Shown: positions 37,034 to 45,586 of the stretch, piece after piece
Numbering within the stretch: position 1 is the stretch's first letter
Layout of the letters: every line of letters starts with the position of its first letter
DNA from: Bacillota bacterium
GTDB lineage: Bacteria > Bacillota > Clostridia > Lachnospirales > Lachnospiraceae
Length of the DNA: 64,000 nt
Reading direction: 5' to 3'
NCBI GenBank assembly: GCA_023410575.1
Contig: JAEYPP010000015.1
Span: forward strand, 73,707 to 137,706
The notes under the pieces: model-generated
The model's input: only the letters and a program-made list of their open reading frames with translations
Databases searched by the model: none
Told to the model about the DNA's origin: nothing
Made by a program: the position numbers and the translations under genes

Positions 37034-38872
37034 CTAATTATAATCTTCAAAAATGATGTGTAGATGCTTCATGGAAACATCATTGGTTTCTTGTCTCTTA
37101 AATACTCTTTTATAAAAACCACATAAAGCTTGATAACTGTTGGATTCCGTTTCCGATTCTGTAAAATCATCAATGTGAGGATATAATTTACTTAATACTG
37201 CTTTGGGCTCACTAAAGTCCTTCATTATTTTATTAAAAGTATCTTCATCACTGACACTTTTTAAGTAGTCCCTTAATATTTCTGAATCATATCCTTTCAT
37301 CATTCCTAAGAATAACTTCTCTACTAATGATACATATACATAATCCTCATCAGTTTCCATCATCTGACTTTTGCATACATGCATATAATGATAAGCTTCT
37401 GAAAGGTTATTTAAGTAGTAATAACAAACAGAAATAAGGAAGTCAATTTCGTCATTCCCACCATGCATTTTGTTCGTCAGCGGAAATGAATACATGGAAT
37501 TTATGGTATTCTCCAAAACAGAATTACGAATTGATTTCGCATATCTGATAATCTGCAAAGCTTTATTATCATCCATTTGATCTATATGTAATAAGTTAAC
37601 CATTACATTGAACTTTAGTTTAAGTTCTTTTAAGTATAGTAAGGAACATGGGCAAAGTTCACTTAATCCCGGGACTATTACAAATACTGTTGGAAAATCT
37701 AAAAAAGACGAATCCTTTACATAAATATCATACCCGTCCTCCTGAATTATTTTACTCATCTTATAAGCAAGTACTTTGTTTTCTCCCTCAGCGTCCCAAT
37801 TCCACTCAGTGAATTCATAAGTTGGTTTACTTCCAAATATACTGGCTGGATAGTATCCTGCCCCAATCTTCATATTATTAAATACATTTTTATAATTATC
37901 TTCCTGTAGATAAGAAAAAATGGTTGTACTGTATTTTGTAAACTCCTCAAGATTCTTACCCTGTAAGGATTCTGTAAATACACGTTCTAAAGCTATACCC
38001 ATATTAGGATGCGCCCCAAACCTTATACCATAATTATGATTTTTCACATCTATAATAATTCCACATACTACTGGATAACGATTTCCCAATGAACAGTCAC
38101 ATACAATGACCTTATATTTGCCTGAACTTTCAATTTCTTTTATTACTCCTTTAACATATGGATAACGCTCAATCACATATTCCGGTAACCTGGGCGGAGT
38201 AATTTTATTTAAAATAATACTGCGTTGTGACATTCGCTCAAAAAGCTCTGCATAGGCTTGTACTAATGCTTCTTCTATGGTATTTCCTGCAGACATTCCA
38301 TTACTCATAACAAAAAATTTTGCAATTGTCTCAGGTATCCATTCATACTCTTTCTTGTTAACATGATAAAAAGGCACTGTTGGAATTTTATCCTCAAGCT
38401 GCGAGAAGGTAACCTTTAATTGTTCTATTGCCGTCTGTTTTCGTAACCACATGGGGGTACTTGACATACTTTTCACGCATTGATTTACCAAATTATTCAA
38501 ATAGGAATCATCTTTTTCTAACAGTTCCTCCCAAGTATTGTATTTCAGGGATTTTATCATATTTTCTATTTCAACAGTTGTATCTTTATCAAGATAATGC
38601 AACCCGTACATAAACATACTATTTTGTATTCGTTCCATTAATTCAGCATATCCGCTTGCAAGACAGAACTCTTTCGTTGTACCTTTGCCATTAGTGCCAA
38701 TAAAATTCTTAAGTTGGCCTTCTAGAAACACGCGAGAAGAGAAGCAATTTTCAATACTTGTCTCTACAAAAGAATGGCTTACCTGAATACCAATGTCTGA
38801 TAATATTGTTTTAATTTTATTCAATGTTTCCAGTGGATTTGCATCTTTGCCTCTGCTGATTAATTTATCCAT
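37034..38872 (-). CDS. YcaO-domain protein (peptide cyclodehydratase or thioamide-forming type)
   Basis: A 612-residue YcaO enzyme. Three ATP-site blocks are intact: GKGTTKEFCLASGYAELMER (~65), SNGMSAGNTIEEALVQAYAE then LFERM (~195), and RFGAHPNMGIALER with TESLQGKN (~285). The last ~170 residues are helical, TPR-like. YcaO enzymes activate backbone amides with ATP to form azolines, thioamides or amidines. No separate E1-like or TfuA partner is nearby. It shares domain order with the YcaO part of the fusion gene at 39340, so the two are paralogues and could form a heteromer. It is next after the precursor gene. Confidence 0.9.
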   Translation of the reverse strand: MDKLISRGKDANPLETLNKIKTILSDIGIQVSHSFVETSIENCFSSRVFLEGQLKNFIGTNGKGTTKEFCLASGYAELMERIQNSMFMYGLHYLDKDTTVEIENMIKSLKYNTWEELLEKDDSYLNNLVNQCVKSMSSTPMWLRKQTAIEQLKVTFSQLEDKIPTVPFYHVNKKEYEWIPETIAKFFVMSNGMSAGNTIEEALVQAYAELFERMSQRSIILNKITPPRLPEYVIERYPYVKGVIKEIESSGKYKVIVCDCSLGNRYPVVCGIIIDVKNHNYGIRFGAHPNMGIALERVFTESLQGKNLEEFTKYSTTIFSYLQEDNYKNVFNNMKIGAGYYPASIFGSKPTYEFTEWNWDAEGENKVLAYKMSKIIQEDGYDIYVKDSSFLDFPTVFVIVPGLSELCPCSLLYLKELKLKFNVMVNLLHIDQMDDNKALQIIRYAKSIRNSVLENTINSMYSFPLTNKMHGGNDEIDFLISVCYYYLNNLSEAYHYMHVCKSQMMETDEDYVYVSLVEKLFLGMMKGYDSEILRDYLKSVSDEDTFNKIMKDFSEPKAVLSKLYPHIDDFTESETESNSYQALCGFYKRVFKRQETNDVSMKHLHIIFEDYN

Positions 38873-38891
38873 AATATTTCCCTCTCAATAT

Positions 38892-38929
38892 AAAAATAAT
38901 AGTTGGATAAACACCCAACTATTATTTTT
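38892..38929 (-). terminator. hairpin between precursor and enzyme genes (partial terminator)
   Basis: A 15-bp stem (38892-38906 / 38915-38929, AATAATAGTTGG core) with an 8-nt loop and T-rich flank on the minus strand, 15 bp after the precursor stop. Such hairpins often stop most transcripts after an abundant peptide gene while letting some reach the enzymes. Confidence 0.75.
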
Positions 38930-38943
38930 TTATTCTTTCTTAA

Positions 38944-39228
38944 TTATACTGCAGCGGATGCTGCGGTTGCTGTTGCTTGTACTGTAGTTGAAACTGCTGA
39001 AACTATCTCTGTAGTAGAAGCACCACCTGCTACTGCCTCCAGATCATCGTCAGAAAGTTCGCCGGTTGCTTCCTTAAGTGCTGACATCTCATTCATAAAC
39101 TCTTCGAAGCTATCTGTAACACCATTTTCTTTCGCAATAGCAAATGCTTCCTCAGGTGATGTAACAGTTTCCATTTTCTTAACTAAATCAGGATCATTCA
39201 ACTTAGCAATAAAATCTTTTGTTGTCAT
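38944..39228 (-). CDS. Nif11-type RiPP precursor peptide, Cys-free core
   Basis: 94 residues. The leader matches the Nif11-like bacteriocin leader: MTTKDFIAKLNDPDLVKKME, TSPEEAFAIAKENGV, and ELSDDDLEAVAGG ending in the double-Gly at residues 68-69, the cut site for a C39-peptidase transporter (present at 48723). The 25-residue core (70-94) begins ASTTEIVSAV and ends ATAASAAV; it has ten Ser/Thr, many Ala/Val, one Glu, one Gln, no Cys, no aromatic and no basic residue. A lanthionine ring is therefore impossible; dehydro residues, azolines from Ser/Thr, thioamides or methylation remain. GGAGG lies 10 nt upstream of the ATG. It has its own promoter. Confidence 0.92.
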   Translation of the reverse strand: MTTKDFIAKLNDPDLVKKMETVTSPEEAFAIAKENGVTDSFEEFMNEMSALKEATGELSDDDLEAVAGGASTTEIVSAVSTTVQATATAASAAV

Positions 39229-39262
39229 TATAATAATTCCTCCTTTTTTATTTTATAAACTC

Positions 39263-39305
39263 ATTATATAGAATATATTGTCAATTCATACTACCCATAT
39301 GGGTA
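39263..39305 (-). promoter_or_regulatory. precursor promoter with palindrome near -42
   Basis: Minus-strand -10 TATAAT at 39263-39268, no good -35 (GTATGA), and directly upstream a perfect 14-bp palindrome TACCCATATGGGTA at 39292-39305. Its centre falls about 42 bp before the inferred start, the usual place for a LuxR-type activator bound against RNA polymerase. The next gene upstream encodes a LuxR-type HTH. Confidence 0.6.
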
Positions 39306-39339
39306 ATTTTGTCTAAAAATAGATATAGTATGATTTTTT

Positions 39340-42285
39340 TTACACTATTTCATTTCCAAAGTACTCTTTAATTGCCTTATAGACGTCCATACGGTTACTT
39401 GAACCAATCTTTTTGTATATGGAATCCAAATGCTTTTTTATGGTATTTTCTGATACATATAATTTACTGGCAATGTCTTTTCTTTTATATCCTTGAACGT
39501 AATATTCTGCAACTGTTTGTTCCGCTTTTGTAAAATAAAACATTTTGTCTAAACCTAACATTTCTTTCTGAAGGGGTGATGTCTTTTGATAATAATCCTT
39601 TAATTTCATTATTACTTCTTTTATTTTACTATAATCACAGCACCAGTTGTTCTCACATTCTAAACAGTGGTAATTATTACAGGTAAAACCATATTTCTTT
39701 ATTAGTAAATTAGTATCCACCAAACTATTTAAAGTCATATCGACAACGGATTGTTTAAAAAACCGTCCTAATAATGCTGGTATCAATTCTTTCTGTTCTT
39801 CATGTTTACTAAATTTAAAATACATTCCAAAGCATCGAAAACAATCCTGTTCCTCTTTACTTATGGCTATATTTAATAATATATCGCTTATCGCTTTAGC
39901 AAGACTATAATTTTTAATTTTTATGCATGCTATAAAATACATTAGATAACTGTTTCTTATACCATAATTAGTGTTTAGCGGTAGCTTTAGTAAATATTCC
40001 AATGTGTTTTCCAAGGAAAAGCTTTCTTTATATTTTAAATAGGTTATTAAATTTTTACATTCCTCATCTGTTGCCTGCGATAAATGATTTACTGTATATG
40101 CAGCTTTCTCTCGTGATATCTTTTCTTTTATTCGTAATATGCCATTGTTATATATCTCGCTATAGCTAGGAACTATAATTTGGAATGTATAAAATCCAAG
40201 ATAAGAAGCATTCCTAATGAATATGCTATAACCTTTTTCATAAAAAAAGTTAACCGCATATTCATAAAGTTGGTCGTTGCTCATCCCACTTCTGTCTTCA
40301 GGGGTTATGAACTCATAATCCCCTTTTTCACTAAAGAAACTATAGTGATACTTCCCAGTTGAATTTTTAAGCACATTATGTATAATATCCATTTTTTTTA
40401 CATCTTTCGTATCATACAATAAACTGCTTATTACAGCTGCATTTTCCAAATTTCTCCCCTGAAAAAGTTCTGTCATTGATCTCTCAAGAGCTATTTCAAA
40501 TACTGGATGGGCTCCAAATTTCACAATATACGTTTGTTTCTCTTTATCAATTAAGATAGTCGCAACTACAGGAAATCCTTGCTGAAAGGAACAATCTTTT
40601 ATTACGATTTCGTATCGTTTATGTTCCCTGATGTTTGTTATAATCTCATATATATTTTTAAACTTCTTAAGATAATCTTCCGGCACTGTAGGCGGCGCAA
40701 TACATTTTTTATGGATTTTCAAATTATTATACCGTTCAACTATTTCAGAAAGTCCCTGCACAATGGCTTCATTTTTAGAATTACCTGCACAGGTCCCATT
40801 TGTTGCATAGTAATCTTCCAATATAACCATTGGTATATGTACCTTTTTTTCTGTTTTTAACTCGTAAAAAGGTATCGCAATAAAATCTTTGTCTGTAATA
40901 GCGTACTTCTTATAAGCGAGCATATCCAAAAAGCGTTTTGGTGTTAAATAAGCATTACTTGTTTCAAAAACAGAATGATATAACTTCTGAAACCAAACTT
41001 CATTCTTCTCTAATACTTCGTTTTTTGTTAAATAAACTTCTTCCGGAATATAGGTAAATCCATTATAGGTTGCCAATTCCTCATCTTGATTTCCAACATA
41101 GAAATATCCTGTCTGAATTCGCTCCATCAGTTCAGCATATCCACTGGCTAATGCAAATTCCTTGGTCATTCCTTTTCCATTTTGACCAACTTTCGAACCA
41201 TTTATTTCGATACGAACTGAATAGCAGCCTTTAACTTGAGAATCATTCCATACTTCATTCGTTATAATCCCAACCTGCTTCAAAATACTTTTAATATTAT
41301 TTACTGTTTTTTCCGGACTAGAATCTTTAAATCGTTCATCAATTAGATTCTGTTTGATTTCTGGAATATTAATTTGCTCGGTTTTAGTATTTTTACCAAT
41401 AATTAAGCAATTTCCGCCACCTTCCCATTCCCATTCCGTATTAGTTTCGACATGATCCAATAAATAATGTTTTCTAATCTCTGAAAGTTTTTTATATTCC
41501 TCTATCTCATCATTACTTATCAATCTTTGGAAAAACCTTAGTTTTTTAAACTTATTAATTTTTTCAATATCAGATTCATACATTTTAATAATGTACTCTC
41601 GTCTGTCCTCCACGGTGAAAGCTTCATTACTTAAGGAAAATGCTTTTCCAATAGGGTAAATTGATACTTCCTTTAGTCCATTATCAACAAATAATTGGGG
41701 GATTTTTTCTGTTTTAACTCCTTGCATATAACTACTCATGGGATTTAAGTATTCAAATGCACACCAAATTTTTTTTGCTAATTCACTATAACTGTCATAC
41801 CAAAAGCATTCCCTACCATGATTACCTTCAGTTATTACTTGTGGTTCAAATGACATTGCTGTAACGGAAGCTATATATCCATCTTTTTTGCACACTCGCT
41901 TCATTTCCTCGAGTGCTCTCTGGTAGTCCATTACACTCGTTAGAAAAGTATGACTTACAACAACATCGAAACTATCATTATCAAACGGTAAATATAATGC
42001 ATCTCCATAAACAAAATCAATCTCTCTATTTTGCTTAAGTGTTTCTTTTTTTGCATATTCAATAAAGCTTTTGTCAGCATCTAACCCTATTACTTGAATT
42101 TCCTTTGAATCTCCCAATAAATACCTGCTAAAAAATCCTGTTCCGCATCCAACATCAAGAATCTTCATCCCTTTTTTTATATGGCAAAAATCTAATAATA
42201 AAGGACGCATTTCTTCCATAATCAAAAATTTTCTTGTCATTTCCAAATACAATGGATTTTGGAAGTATTCACCCCACTGTAACAT
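39340..42285 (-). CDS. methyltransferase-YcaO-LuxR HTH fusion protein
   Basis: 981 residues in one frame. Residues 1-250: class I SAM methyltransferase (ILDVGCGTGFF at 42-52, VIGLDADKSF, GDALYLPFDNDSFDVVVSHT). Residues ~310-700: YcaO with GKGMTKEFALASGYAELMER, ATNGTCAGNSKNEAIVQGLS and KFGAHPVFEIALER. Then a helical part, a Cys cluster at ~869-883 (CNNYHCLECENNWCC), and a C-terminal LuxR/GerE HTH (~916-981: TKAEQTVAEYYVQGYKRKDI, SENTIKKHLDSIYKKI). The enzyme parts suggest peptide modification; the HTH suggests DNA binding, possibly at the palindrome 7-20 bp before its own 3' neighbour's promoter. The Cys cluster could sense metal or redox state. GGAGGAG precedes the ATG. Confidence 0.9.
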   Translation of the reverse strand: MLQWGEYFQNPLYLEMTRKFLIMEEMRPLLLDFCHIKKGMKILDVGCGTGFFSRYLLGDSKEIQVIGLDADKSFIEYAKKETLKQNREIDFVYGDALYLPFDNDSFDVVVSHTFLTSVMDYQRALEEMKRVCKKDGYIASVTAMSFEPQVITEGNHGRECFWYDSYSELAKKIWCAFEYLNPMSSYMQGVKTEKIPQLFVDNGLKEVSIYPIGKAFSLSNEAFTVEDRREYIIKMYESDIEKINKFKKLRFFQRLISNDEIEEYKKLSEIRKHYLLDHVETNTEWEWEGGGNCLIIGKNTKTEQINIPEIKQNLIDERFKDSSPEKTVNNIKSILKQVGIITNEVWNDSQVKGCYSVRIEINGSKVGQNGKGMTKEFALASGYAELMERIQTGYFYVGNQDEELATYNGFTYIPEEVYLTKNEVLEKNEVWFQKLYHSVFETSNAYLTPKRFLDMLAYKKYAITDKDFIAIPFYELKTEKKVHIPMVILEDYYATNGTCAGNSKNEAIVQGLSEIVERYNNLKIHKKCIAPPTVPEDYLKKFKNIYEIITNIREHKRYEIVIKDCSFQQGFPVVATILIDKEKQTYIVKFGAHPVFEIALERSMTELFQGRNLENAAVISSLLYDTKDVKKMDIIHNVLKNSTGKYHYSFFSEKGDYEFITPEDRSGMSNDQLYEYAVNFFYEKGYSIFIRNASYLGFYTFQIIVPSYSEIYNNGILRIKEKISREKAAYTVNHLSQATDEECKNLITYLKYKESFSLENTLEYLLKLPLNTNYGIRNSYLMYFIACIKIKNYSLAKAISDILLNIAISKEEQDCFRCFGMYFKFSKHEEQKELIPALLGRFFKQSVVDMTLNSLVDTNLLIKKYGFTCNNYHCLECENNWCCDYSKIKEVIMKLKDYYQKTSPLQKEMLGLDKMFYFTKAEQTVAEYYVQGYKRKDIASKLYVSENTIKKHLDSIYKKIGSSNRMDVYKAIKEYFGNEIV

Positions 42286-42314
42286 TTTTACTCCTCCTCC
42301 GAGTTCAAATTCAA

Positions 42315-42725
42315 TTAACTAATCTTCTTAACAATGGTCAGAATATTTTGATGATTCCTATTTTCATATTGAACTTTATCCATACTCTTTTTAACCATAT
42401 AAATGCCCAATCCTCCTATTTTTCTATCTTCTGCTGATTGTGATATATCTGGGTCTTCTTTTATTAAAGGGTTATAGGGCACTCCATTATCTGTAAAAGT
42501 AATTGTCACAGCTCCTGGTTCACTATTAAAGTCACAATGAATTACTACTTCTCCATCCTTCTTTTCATATGCATATTGTGCTATATTTACAAATATCTCT
42601 TCTGCAGCAATAGCAATCTGCATCTGAACCTTTAAATTACAATCTTTGGCTTCCAAATCTTTTTCAATAAAGGCAAGGACTTCATCAAGAGCATCAATCT
42701 TTGCAGGAACAACAATTTTATTCAA
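42315..42725 (-). CDS. RsbW-like anti-sigma kinase (HATPase)
   Basis: A 136-residue GHKL ATPase of the anti-sigma/serine kinase type: QIAIAAEEIFVNIAQYAY (N-box), ITFTDNGVPYNPL (G1), and GGLGIYMVKKSMDKVQYE (G2). In partner switches such kinases hold a sigma factor or other target and phosphorylate a STAS protein. A STAS gene (45141) and a SpoIIE phosphatase (42806) are in the same operon. No sigma factor is in the window, so the target is unknown; the HTH fusion 29 bp downstream is a candidate. Confidence 0.88.
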   Translation of the reverse strand: MNKIVVPAKIDALDEVLAFIEKDLEAKDCNLKVQMQIAIAAEEIFVNIAQYAYEKKDGEVVIHCDFNSEPGAVTITFTDNGVPYNPLIKEDPDISQSAEDRKIGGLGIYMVKKSMDKVQYENRNHQNILTIVKKIS

Positions 42726-42805
42726 ATCAGTACCTCCTATATATTCAGCAAATTATTATTTTATATAATAAACTGTTTACCATTTATACTAATGATACAA
42801 ATCTA

Positions 42806-44401
42806 TCACGTTATTTTTAGTGCTAACATGGTAATGTCATCAAACTGAGGTGCCTCTTTTACAAAAGCTTCAATATCTTTATTGACTGCCTGAAGCAGTT
42901 CTTTTGGCATAACCTCTATATTCCTATTAAGTAAAGATTGAAGTCTTTCCTCACCATATAATTCATTAAAAGCATCTGTTGCTTCTGTTACTCCATCCGT
43001 ATAGAGGTAAAGTACATCTCCTGTTAATAATTCCATTTCAGATTGACGATACTTCATATCCTCCATTCCAGCTAATACAAAGCCTGGACGGGATTTTAAA
43101 TATTCATAACTTCCTTCAGCCTTTTTAACCAGCGGCGGATTATGTCCAGCATTAACAAAGGTGAATTTACCAGTTGATATCTCAAGTACTCCCATCCATG
43201 CCGTTACAAACATCCCAGCTTCATTATTTTCACAAAGTTGCGTATTTACCAAAGTAAATACTTCCGCTGGATTGTGTCCAGCCTGTAATTGATTTTTGAT
43301 TAATGTTTTCGCAATTACCATAAAAAGAGCTGCCGGAACCCCTTTACCTGAAACATCTGCTATGACGACTGCTAGATGATCCTGATCAACAAGGAAGAAA
43401 TCATAGAAATCTCCACCAACTTCTTTAGCCGGCTGCATGGAGGCAAATATATCAAACTCTTCTCTTTCAGGAAATGCTGGAAATATACAAGGAAGCATGG
43501 ATGCCTGAATCTGTGTTGCAACATTTAATTCTGCACTGATCCTTTCCTTTTCTGAAGTAATTTTTGTTAGATTATCTATATAATCATTGATATCTATTTC
43601 CATCTTTTTAATTGAAATAGCCAGAAGTTCAATTTCATCATTTGTCTTAACTTTATCAAGGCTTTTTGAAACAATCGTTTCCTTTTTAATAAAATTGTCT
43701 GCCTCCTCTGTAATCAGCCTAATAGGCGATACCACCTGACGACGAAGATACATTAAATAACAGGCAATAAAAATGGCGGTTAGTACTGTTGAGATAATAA
43801 CAGCATATAAAATATATTGAAATAGGGTGTTCTGAAGTGTCTCCATGGATATCTCAACTCCTAAAATTGCAACCACATTATGATTTGAATCATAAACCGG
43901 AACAATTGCAGAGGTGTTATAGCCAAATTCGCTATGTGAGTAAAAGTAATTATCTACCCTTTTACCTGTAGTTAATATTATTTTAGCATCTTCTTCAAAA
44001 TCTGGATTGATTTTACCAGTATCACCAAGAGCAAATGAAGGATATTTATCATCCAGGTTATCGGCATCGTATACATAAGTTAAATCAATGCCCTCAAGCT
44101 TTGCAAGATAAACGTAATTAGCACTCATAGCGGTTCTAAGATCAGAAAGCTGTTTTCCCATTTTCTCATATTTTTCATCCGTGATACCTGTTTCTAAATA
44201 TCTTTCCACATCATCACCATTGATATAGGTAAGTGCCACATCTGCTATTTTATAAGCGGTATCATTATAAAGTTTTTCTATTACTGTTTTGTATTTAATA
44301 TAACCGATTGTACAACTTGTGGAACAAATTATAGTACCAAGAATAATAAATCCAACTGTAAGCTTATGAGATAATTTATGAAGATAGGGCTTTTTTTTCA
44401 T
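42806..44401 (-). CDS. membrane PP2C (SpoIIE-type) phosphatase with Cache-like sensor and HAMP
   Basis: 531 residues: helix 1 (~13-33), extracytoplasmic sensor (~34-195, ending YNTSAIVPVYDSNHNVVAIL, Cache-like), helix 2 (~195-218), HAMP/coiled coil (ISAELNVATQIQASMLPCIF), and a C-terminal PP2C domain with metal-binding Asp in GGDFYDFF, VIADVSGKGVPAALFM and PQFDDITMLAL. It would dephosphorylate the STAS protein in response to an outside signal, so release of the anti-sigma kinase target is tied to the environment. Start overlaps the GNAT gene by 26 bp. Confidence 0.92.
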   Translation of the reverse strand: MKKKPYLHKLSHKLTVGFIILGTIICSTSCTIGYIKYKTVIEKLYNDTAYKIADVALTYINGDDVERYLETGITDEKYEKMGKQLSDLRTAMSANYVYLAKLEGIDLTYVYDADNLDDKYPSFALGDTGKINPDFEEDAKIILTTGKRVDNYFYSHSEFGYNTSAIVPVYDSNHNVVAILGVEISMETLQNTLFQYILYAVIISTVLTAIFIACYLMYLRRQVVSPIRLITEEADNFIKKETIVSKSLDKVKTNDEIELLAISIKKMEIDINDYIDNLTKITSEKERISAELNVATQIQASMLPCIFPAFPEREEFDIFASMQPAKEVGGDFYDFFLVDQDHLAVVIADVSGKGVPAALFMVIAKTLIKNQLQAGHNPAEVFTLVNTQLCENNEAGMFVTAWMGVLEISTGKFTFVNAGHNPPLVKKAEGSYEYLKSRPGFVLAGMEDMKYRQSEMELLTGDVLYLYTDGVTEATDAFNELYGEERLQSLLNRNIEVMPKELLQAVNKDIEAFVKEAPQFDDITMLALKIT

Positions 44402-44990
44402 AGTAGGTACTCTCCTTCATATGATAGATAACAGCATCACAGATGCACCTCTTCTTCTTGCAGTAGGGACATTGAAGCTGGGTGTTGTTAATCCAGGGTT
44501 TATATAAATTACACAAAAAACTGTAATTATTATCTTCCAACAATCTTCTTGCCGGTATATAGCTTCCTTTTACCCATGCGGGGATAAAAATCACCTGAAC
44601 ATGATAGCTTTCAAATAAGACACTTGTAAAATATTGCAACAATACATCTGAGAGCTTATTCCCTCTATAAGATTCCTCAATTCCAATGGAACGGCAGATA
44701 CCCAACACTCCATTTTTATCAGGTACTTCCCTAAAAGCCAAAATATCCAATCCCGGAATGTCTATGGGATTACCTGGAGTAATGACTAAATAGTAGAAAA
44801 ATCCAATTACTTTATCTTTATCATAAACTATATAAAAAAAATGGTTTTCCAATAAGAGAATGTCATGAAAGAACTCTTCTGAATACAAACCCTTACCGAC
44901 ATGTCTGTCACAAAGTAATTTTGCTGTAAGTATATCCTTTGTTTCCATTTTCTTTATATATATATTATTAAAAATATGTATACGAGTCAT
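44376..44990 (-). CDS. GNAT-type acetyltransferase with C-terminal Cys cluster
   Basis: A 204-residue GNAT-like protein: KLLCDRHVGKGLYSEEFF, HFFYIVYDKDKVIGFFYYL (strand 4), GICRSIGIEESYRGNKLSDV (acetyl-CoA loop in place of the usual R/QxxGxG/A) and LLEDNNYSFLCNLYKPW. The C-terminus has CPYCKKKRCIC near 175-185, a likely zinc knuckle. It could acetylate a peptide N-terminus, or confer self-protection. It lies inside the partner-switch genes of the peptide operon. Confidence 0.7.
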   Translation of the reverse strand: MTRIHIFNNIYIKKMETKDILTAKLLCDRHVGKGLYSEEFFHDILLLENHFFYIVYDKDKVIGFFYYLVITPGNPIDIPGLDILAFREVPDKNGVLGICRSIGIEESYRGNKLSDVLLQYFTSVLFESYHVQVIFIPAWVKGSYIPARRLLEDNNYSFLCNLYKPWINNTQLQCPYCKKKRCICDAVIYHMKESTYYEKKALSS

Positions 44991-45140
44991 GTTTGGCTCC
45001 CATCTAAGTTCTTCCGGTGTAAAAATTGTACTTCATATTCACACTAATTTTGAAGAATAGCCGCCTTAACTATTCTTCCAACTTACTGACGCAATCAGAG
45101 AGCCAAAAGTGCACAAAATGCAACTTTTATCTCTACTTTT

Positions 45141-45437
45141 CTATTCAATAGTTAGTATATCTACAAAGCCAGTTACCTCAAAAACTTCCATAATTGTATC
45201 ATTAACATTACGTACAATCATAGATCCCTGTTTGTTCATTACCTTCTGAGCAGCAAGAATCACTCGTAGTCCTGCTGAAGAAAGATATTCAAGGTTAGTA
45301 AAATCCAAATCTAACGCAATTATTCCATCTAAAGAAGTTTTAAGTTCAGATTCTAAATGGGGCGCAGTTGTAGTATCCAATCTGCCTTCAAGGTTAAGTG
45401 TAAGTTTTTCACCGTTTACTGTTTTATTGATATTCAT
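45141..45437 (-). CDS. STAS-domain anti-sigma factor antagonist
   Basis: A 98-residue RsbV/SpoIIAA-like protein: EGRLDTTTAPHLESEL, LDFTNLEYLSSAGLRVI with the conserved phosphorylatable Ser-Ser-Ala-Gly, and VFEVTGFVDILTIE. It is the switch substrate of the kinase (42315) and the phosphatase (42806). An AT-rich 150-bp gap upstream with the short palindrome ACCATAAATGGT (45543-45554) may hold a separate promoter. Confidence 0.92.
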   Translation of the reverse strand: MNINKTVNGEKLTLNLEGRLDTTTAPHLESELKTSLDGIIALDLDFTNLEYLSSAGLRVILAAQKVMNKQGSMIVRNVNDTIMEVFEVTGFVDILTIE

Positions 45438-45586
45438 GATACTTCCTCCAAATATTTAATATAGTTCATTATTATGTAGATATTTGTAAAATTTACTTTA
45501 ATTCTACCATATTATACAATATTGTACAATATTTTAGAGTTAACCATAAATGGTAATTATTTAATACACTTTTACCAAGCTCCACT

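Noticed and set aside
38903..39271. 122-codon plus-strand frame opposite the Nif11 precursor
   Set aside because: It exists only because the precursor's third positions avoid stops in the antisense frame; no ribosome site and low-complexity product.
39263..39286. TTGACA (39279-39284, minus strand) as -35 for the precursor promoter
   Set aside because: It is only 10 bp from the -10 TATAAT, too close for a sigma-A promoter; the activator-type arrangement with the upstream palindrome fits better.
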